A DNA stretch of 29,204 nucleotides from an uncultured Ruminococcus sp. (GTDB lineage: Bacteria > Bacillota > Clostridia > Oscillospirales > Ruminococcaceae), in NCBI GenBank assembly GCA_947177375.1, contig CAMWUF010000001.1, positions 1 through 29,204 of the forward strand, written 5' to 3'. Every line of letters starts with the position of its first letter. Within the stretch, counting starts at the first letter, position 1. The position numbers were made by a program, and so were the translations under genes. Below the pieces are notes generated by a model. The model was not told where the DNA came from and did not search any database. It saw nothing but the letters and a program-made list of their open reading frames with translations. Shown one piece after another: positions 25,738 to 29,204 of this stretch.

Positions 25738-27884
25738 TATCTCCTACCTCCCATAGAAGATGGAGGAGAAACAGGAGGTATGTTTTGTGGCATATCTGAA
25801 GTTGGTGTATTCTCATATTCTTCTCTAATCCAATCTGGAGCTTCTGGAATATCGGTAATATTATATTCTTCTGGCGGAATATATTCAGGAACCTGTGCAT
25901 TGTCATATTGCTTTCTAAACCACTCTGGCTCTTCTGGAACATTCGTACTATATGCTTCTGGCGGAATAATTTCCTGCTGAAATGGTCGTTGATTTTGCCC
26001 ATGTTGTAGTTGTTGTGGTGGAACAGATTCTTGTTGAAATTGTCGTTGATTCTGCCCATGTTGTGGTTGTTGTGGTGAAACAGCTTCTTGCGAAGATGAC
26101 GGCTGATTTTGCATAAGGTCTCGCTTTGGCAATTTCAATTGCATATCAGATATTGTCTTGTTTTCCATTTCAGACAGATTCGATAATTCTTTCGCAATAT
26201 CAAATTTTTCACTTACCATTTCCATCAATTTTTCTGAATGTGCTTGAGAAATATCAAATTTATCGCTAATTTCTGCAACTGCTTTTTCAGGTTCAGAAAT
26301 ATCAATTTCTAACTTTTTGTCATGATGTGAAAGAATTACAGATTTTTCTTTCACTTCTTCAATCAAAACTACTTTTTCAGGATTCTGCGTTTCAGCCATT
26401 CGGAACACTTCTTTTGCCATTTGTTTGGCAATGTGTTCTGAAATGCCTTGTCTATGATAAAGCTGTGTCATTTGAAATAAAGAATCTTTTTTATCTGAAA
26501 AGGAAAGCCGTAATACTTGTTCATCAGATGATTTGTATTCCTTGCCATTCTGGTCTGTTTCCATACTGTTGATAGAAACACTCACAGAAAAACTATCTTT
26601 TCCTGTTCGTTCAACGGCATTAGAAACATCATTAATAGGTACTGATTTTGTAAATATATTACCCTCATCATCTGTACGACGCATTTGGCTAACAATAGCA
26701 GGATTTGTCATATCAAAGTCATTTTTAGTAAATTTATAATCCAAAGAAGAACTTTCTTCTCTAACATAATAATCCGAAACTTTTTCAGCCTTATCTATTA
26801 AGGCATTGATTTGTTTTGTATCTTGTAAGCCCATTTGCTCACGAAAAACAGTAGCCATTTGCTTTCTAGTCATATTTTCAGGGGTTAGAATGGCAAATTT
26901 ACCAGTTTCATTACTTCGGAACACAATGCGAGGAATGTGGTCAGTCTTAGGCGTTACGTGCCAACAAGAAAATTCTTTTGCATAAACATTTTCGCCCTCA
27001 ACTTGAATGTTAGCGTCAATATTAGAAAATTCTCTTTGTGGATTATCACCAAAAAATTGTTCTTTTTCTAATCCTTGCAGATATTTTTCGCCAAATTTAG
27101 CACAGACAATGCTAGATTTATTAACATCGTAACCAAATTTTTCTTGAATCTGGTCACTAAGTTCTTGTCTTGTTGGAATTTTATCAAATGAAATTTCTTT
27201 TCCTGAATGAACATCTTTCAAAATATAATAACCTTTGTCGTCTTTATCAAAAGTAACTTCCTTTTCTACTTCATTACATTTGCGAACAAACTCATTTCTA
27301 GCAATATGAATTGCTTTTTCGTCTGATTTTTCATACAGACAAAAATATTCACCATCTTTTGTTTTGCCAAATTGTGCTGATAGGTTATGTTTGTTTAGCT
27401 CACTGATAATAAAAGGCATTTCCCATTTCTGCACTTTGAAATTCCCTAGTTCCTGTGGTCTTTCCGCAATTTTATCCTTCATCATCTCTGTACAGATACG
27501 CTGGAAGATTGGCAAATCACCCGTTCTAACATTCGCATAAAGATTATCCTTATGTTCTGAACCTGTAAATGCGACTGGAATACCATATTCTTTAGCTTTT
27601 TTGGTGATATATTTTTTATCCGCATTAGTCAATCCTTGTTCTGATGCAGATATACTATCTCCGTTTTTCTTTGCACTAGCAATTAAATCACGGATTTTTG
27701 TTTCTCCTGGCTTTAAATCTGTTAAGTCAGTAGATTTTATTGGCTTTTTCTTTTGATTTTCGATAAGCATTTGCAGAAGTTTTGCAATCAAATCAACAGT
27801 CCTGTCAATCATATGCATTCCAGATTCTGCAACTCTAGTTGCCATTTGTAAAGTAGCACTAGTTACTTCATCACTCATATTCAT
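25737..27884 (-). CDS. PcfB-like (DUF3801) relaxosome/coupling accessory protein, extended
   Basis: The N-terminal 150 residues match the DUF3801/PcfB style: an amphipathic stretch with RVAESGMHMIDRT, then GETKIRDLIASAKKNGDSIS, KYGIPVAFTG-type and YANVRTGDLPIFQRI segments. PcfB is known as a partner of the coupling protein PcfC in plasmid pCF10. Here it is followed by about 450 residues of unassigned domains and a Pro/Gln-rich tail, so the protein (715 residues) is far longer than PcfB itself. I favour ATG 27884, 13 bases after AAAGGAG; the longest frame begins at 27914 but its ATG is upstream of that ribosome binding site. It is the first gene of the transfer block. Confidence 0.85.
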   Translation of the reverse strand: MNMSDEVTSATLQMATRVAESGMHMIDRTVDLIAKLLQMLIENQKKKPIKSTDLTDLKPGETKIRDLIASAKKNGDSISASEQGLTNADKKYITKKAKEYGIPVAFTGSEHKDNLYANVRTGDLPIFQRICTEMMKDKIAERPQELGNFKVQKWEMPFIISELNKHNLSAQFGKTKDGEYFCLYEKSDEKAIHIARNEFVRKCNEVEKEVTFDKDDKGYYILKDVHSGKEISFDKIPTRQELSDQIQEKFGYDVNKSSIVCAKFGEKYLQGLEKEQFFGDNPQREFSNIDANIQVEGENVYAKEFSCWHVTPKTDHIPRIVFRSNETGKFAILTPENMTRKQMATVFREQMGLQDTKQINALIDKAEKVSDYYVREESSSLDYKFTKNDFDMTNPAIVSQMRRTDDEGNIFTKSVPINDVSNAVERTGKDSFSVSVSINSMETDQNGKEYKSSDEQVLRLSFSDKKDSLFQMTQLYHRQGISEHIAKQMAKEVFRMAETQNPEKVVLIEEVKEKSVILSHHDKKLEIDISEPEKAVAEISDKFDISQAHSEKLMEMVSEKFDIAKELSNLSEMENKTISDMQLKLPKRDLMQNQPSSSQEAVSPQQPQHGQNQRQFQQESVPPQQLQHGQNQRPFQQEIIPPEAYSTNVPEEPEWFRKQYDNAQVPEYIPPEEYNITDIPEAPDWIREEYENTPTSDMPQNIPPVSPPSSMGGRR
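25983..26096 (-). repeat. Two 57-bp tandem repeats in the PcfB-like gene
   Basis: The repeats start at 25983 and 26040, a period of 57 bp or 19 codons. They encode HGQNQR-x-FQQE followed by PPQQ or PPEA, forming a glutamine/proline-rich linker. The two copies are highly similar at DNA level. Confidence 0.8.
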
Positions 27885-27907
27885 ATTAAATATTTTTCTC
27901 CTTTCCA

Positions 27908-27936
27908 TTGACATACTAGTAAATTAGAGATATAAT
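27908..27936 (+). promoter_or_regulatory. Consensus sigma-70/SigA-type promoter on the plus strand
   Basis: TTGACA (27908-27913), a 17-base spacer and TATAAT (27931-27936): an exact match to the consensus at optimal spacing. Transcription would start near 27943 and run rightward, away from the transfer operon, across the small broken ORF and antisense to the gene at 28179-28688. It sits just upstream of the supported start of the PcfB-like gene on the other strand. Confidence 0.75.
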
Positions 27937-27961
27937 ATATTTAGCAAAATTTTTAGGATTC

Positions 27962-28192
27962 ATGGATATTTACTAATTTTTTCAGTACTTCTTCTTGTGT
28001 AGTTATGATTTTAATCGATGGAATGAATTATTGTATTTCTACGGAACGCTTAATGATTATATCAGCAAAACTAATTTACCTGTAAAATTAGATTTTCAAC
28101 TTAGAGAATATTGTATTTCAGATTTAATCCAAAATATAGAAAAGTATAAAAATAAGAATATTTACTTTGATATTTATATTACATATCTCTAA
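27962..28192 (+). pseudogene. Small ORF interrupted by a stop at codon 5
   Basis: Read from ATG 27962 there are 76 codons, with a single in-frame TAA at codon 5 (27974-27976), before the natural stop at 28190-28192. The rest reads like a real protein (FNRWNELLYFYGTLNDYISK, then LDFQLREYCISDLIQNIEKY). A weak AGGA lies just ahead of the ATG and the consensus promoter at 27908-27936 points straight at it. The alternative TTG start at 27995 has no ribosome binding site. It is most simply a recently disabled small gene; a four-codon leader peptide or a sequencing error are the alternatives. The family is not recognised. Confidence 0.45.
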
Positions 28193-28688
28193 ATTTTTCA
28201 GACAGGGAATGGTTCTTCCAGATTAGTTCGCCAAGAAATCGACTGATAAACATAAACTTAAAATATAATGCTATACTTTCCTGTTTGTCACAGTAATTCA
28301 TCATTTTTCGATAAAGATAGCCTATATAAATTTCGTTGTTTTGAGGTAAGAATATTCTTTGAGATTGGTATTCTATAAACGTAGTATTAAACCTTGCATT
28401 TGGATTAACATCAATAAATGATGCAATTTTAAATGGATTTCCAATGCAATTTTCCAGATATTTGCCCATATAACTTTCAAAATCATTTTCTTCCAGCAAT
28501 CTGGAATTGATTTGGTTAATTTCCAAGGCAATATCTGATATGTCAGTCACTATTTTTTTATCTGAAATATAGCTGTTTAACATACTTGAAATATCCATCA
28601 GTTCCCGTGAAAAAGTTTGATTATATATAGGAAAGACAAAACTATTTTCTATAAAAACAGGCTTTTCAAGTACATAATTTTCTTCCAT
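28179..28688 (-). CDS. Hypothetical protein (169 aa)
   Basis: I do not recognise this protein. I prefer ATG 28688, six bases after AAAGGA; the longer frame starts at an ATG (28703) that lies ahead of that site. The product is soluble-looking and helical with a mixed N-terminal part (MEENYVLEKPVFIENSFVFP) and a hydrophobic C-terminal helix region (ALYFKFMFISRFLGELIW). It lies downstream of an intrinsic terminator, so it probably needs its own promoter or read-through; no good promoter is visible in the short gap. Its 3' end overlaps the broken plus-strand ORF by 14 bases. Confidence 0.65.
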   Translation of the reverse strand: MEENYVLEKPVFIENSFVFPIYNQTFSRELMDISSMLNSYISDKKIVTDISDIALEINQINSRLLEENDFESYMGKYLENCIGNPFKIASFIDVNPNARFNTTFIEYQSQRIFLPQNNEIYIGYLYRKMMNYCDKQESIALYFKFMFISRFLGELIWKNHSLSEKFRDM

Positions 28689-28739
28689 ATTGTTTCCTTT
28701 CATTATTTTTTGTTTTATGCATTATTCCTCCCTTGTATT

Positions 28740-28793
28740 AAAAAAACCCGAGGATTTGACAGGTATAGTTCACCTAACAAAACCTCTGGTTTT
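28740..28793 (-). terminator. Intrinsic terminator on the minus strand
   Basis: On the minus strand AAAACCAGAGG (28793-28783) pairs with CCTCGGGTTTT (28753-28743), 10 of 11 positions, followed by an uninterrupted run of T (28746-28740). The loop contains a second small dyad, AGGT with ACCT. It sits 60 bases after the stop of the edge gene and separates it from the transfer-side genes. Confidence 0.8.
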
Positions 28794-28853
28794 CCAGTCA
28801 GTCTTTCAGAAATAGCTATTTTTTATCCATTTCTTGTAAATTTTCAATGGATT

Positions 28854-29204
28854 TTAATTTTTTTGCTCACATATTTTAGTGTGAAGATTATCAGCAATTT
28901 TTTCAAGATTTTTTGTTTTATGCATTACTCCGAGAGTTATAAAGATTTTAATGCACCAACACAGTACCATCATAGCACCTAATATTATAATTCCGTATTT
29001 TGTATACTTGAAACCATTGTTAACTTCAGAGAAAATATTGTAATCTATGTCTAAAGCTAACAGAAATATTACTATAATTGTTGATAACAAAAATCCTTTT
29101 CCTATTAATTCACACACACACCTTTCATTAACAACATATTTTCTTACTTTATGTCTAAGCGACATATATTCTTCATGACATTTTGTTCTATTATCATCTA
29201 TCAC
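28854..29204 (-). CDS. Two-helix membrane protein, 5' end possibly cut by window edge
   Basis: The visible 116 residues include two hydrophobic helices, about 37-51 (GFLLSTIIVIFLLALDID) and 70-92 (YGIIILGAMMVLCWCIKIFI), with a polar N-terminal part and a charged C-terminal tail (MHKTKNLEKIADN). The frame is open up to the window edge, where it reads GTG; whether that is the real start cannot be decided. An intrinsic terminator follows at 28740-28793. No family is recognised. Confidence 0.6.
   Translation of the reverse strand: MIDDNRTKCHEEYMSLRHKVRKYVVNERCVCELIGKGFLLSTIIVIFLLALDIDYNIFSEVNNGFKYTKYGIIILGAMMVLCWCIKIFITLGVMHKTKNLEKIADNLHTKICEQKN

Noticed and set aside
27924..28192. Inverted repeat TTAGAGATAT (27924-27933) and ATATCTCTAA (28183-28192), considered as an invertible promoter segment
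   Set aside because: Ten bases in very AT-rich DNA is weak, the -35 box lies outside the repeat and the -10 overlaps it, and no recombinase gene is nearby.

Overview
The window is AT-rich DNA carrying most of the transfer region of an integrative and conjugative element. The element belongs to the broad Tn1549/CTn-like group found in low-GC Gram-positive gut bacteria (Bacillota, Clostridia). That placement rests on gene content and order recalled from the family: a PcfB/DUF3801 protein, a VirD4/TraG coupling protein, Maff2-like membrane proteins, a VirB6/TrbL-like channel protein, a PrgI/VirB3-like protein, a VirB4 ATPase, a CD1108-like protein, a DUF4315-like coiled coil, topoisomerase III, a giant SNF2-helicase/N6-methylase and a DUF3991-Toprim protein. 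No search could be run. The species cannot be named.

Layout, right to left because almost everything is on the minus strand. 28854-29204 is an edge-truncated membrane protein gene followed by a good intrinsic terminator (28740-28793). 28179-28688 is an unknown gene. 27908-28192 holds a consensus sigma-70-type promoter on the plus strand reading into a small ORF with a stop at codon 5. From 27884 down to 11201 lies the conjugation block: PcfB-like protein, coupling protein, two Maff2-like proteins, VirB6-like, PrgI/VirB3-like, VirB4, CD1108-like, a small membrane protein, a large GLUG-repeat-like surface protein, a coiled-coil protein, a tiny ORF and topoisomerase III. Genes overlap or are separated by a few to about 120 bases, so they probably form one or a few transcripts.

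From 11174 to 9179 is a compact accessory patch of unknown genes, including the only convincing intact plus-strand gene (9558-10367), divergently oriented inside the minus-strand block. From 9136 to 314 come the 2458-residue helicase/methylase, a primase-like Toprim protein and a small unknown protein. 94-313 has no gene but several inverted repeats.

Bases 1-93 are not biological. They match a degraded Illumina Nextera read-2 adapter with an index and a terminal homopolymer, so the left edge is an assembly artefact.

Working together: VirB4 and the VirB3-, VirB6- and Maff2-like proteins would build the membrane channel, and the coupling protein with the PcfB-like protein would deliver the relaxosome. 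Topoisomerase III, the primase-like protein and the helicase/methylase would process or protect the transferred DNA. No relaxase, integrase or excisionase, and no recognisable peptidoglycan hydrolase, is present in the window; these would have to lie outside it. Several genes appear to start with TTG behind strong ribosome binding sites.
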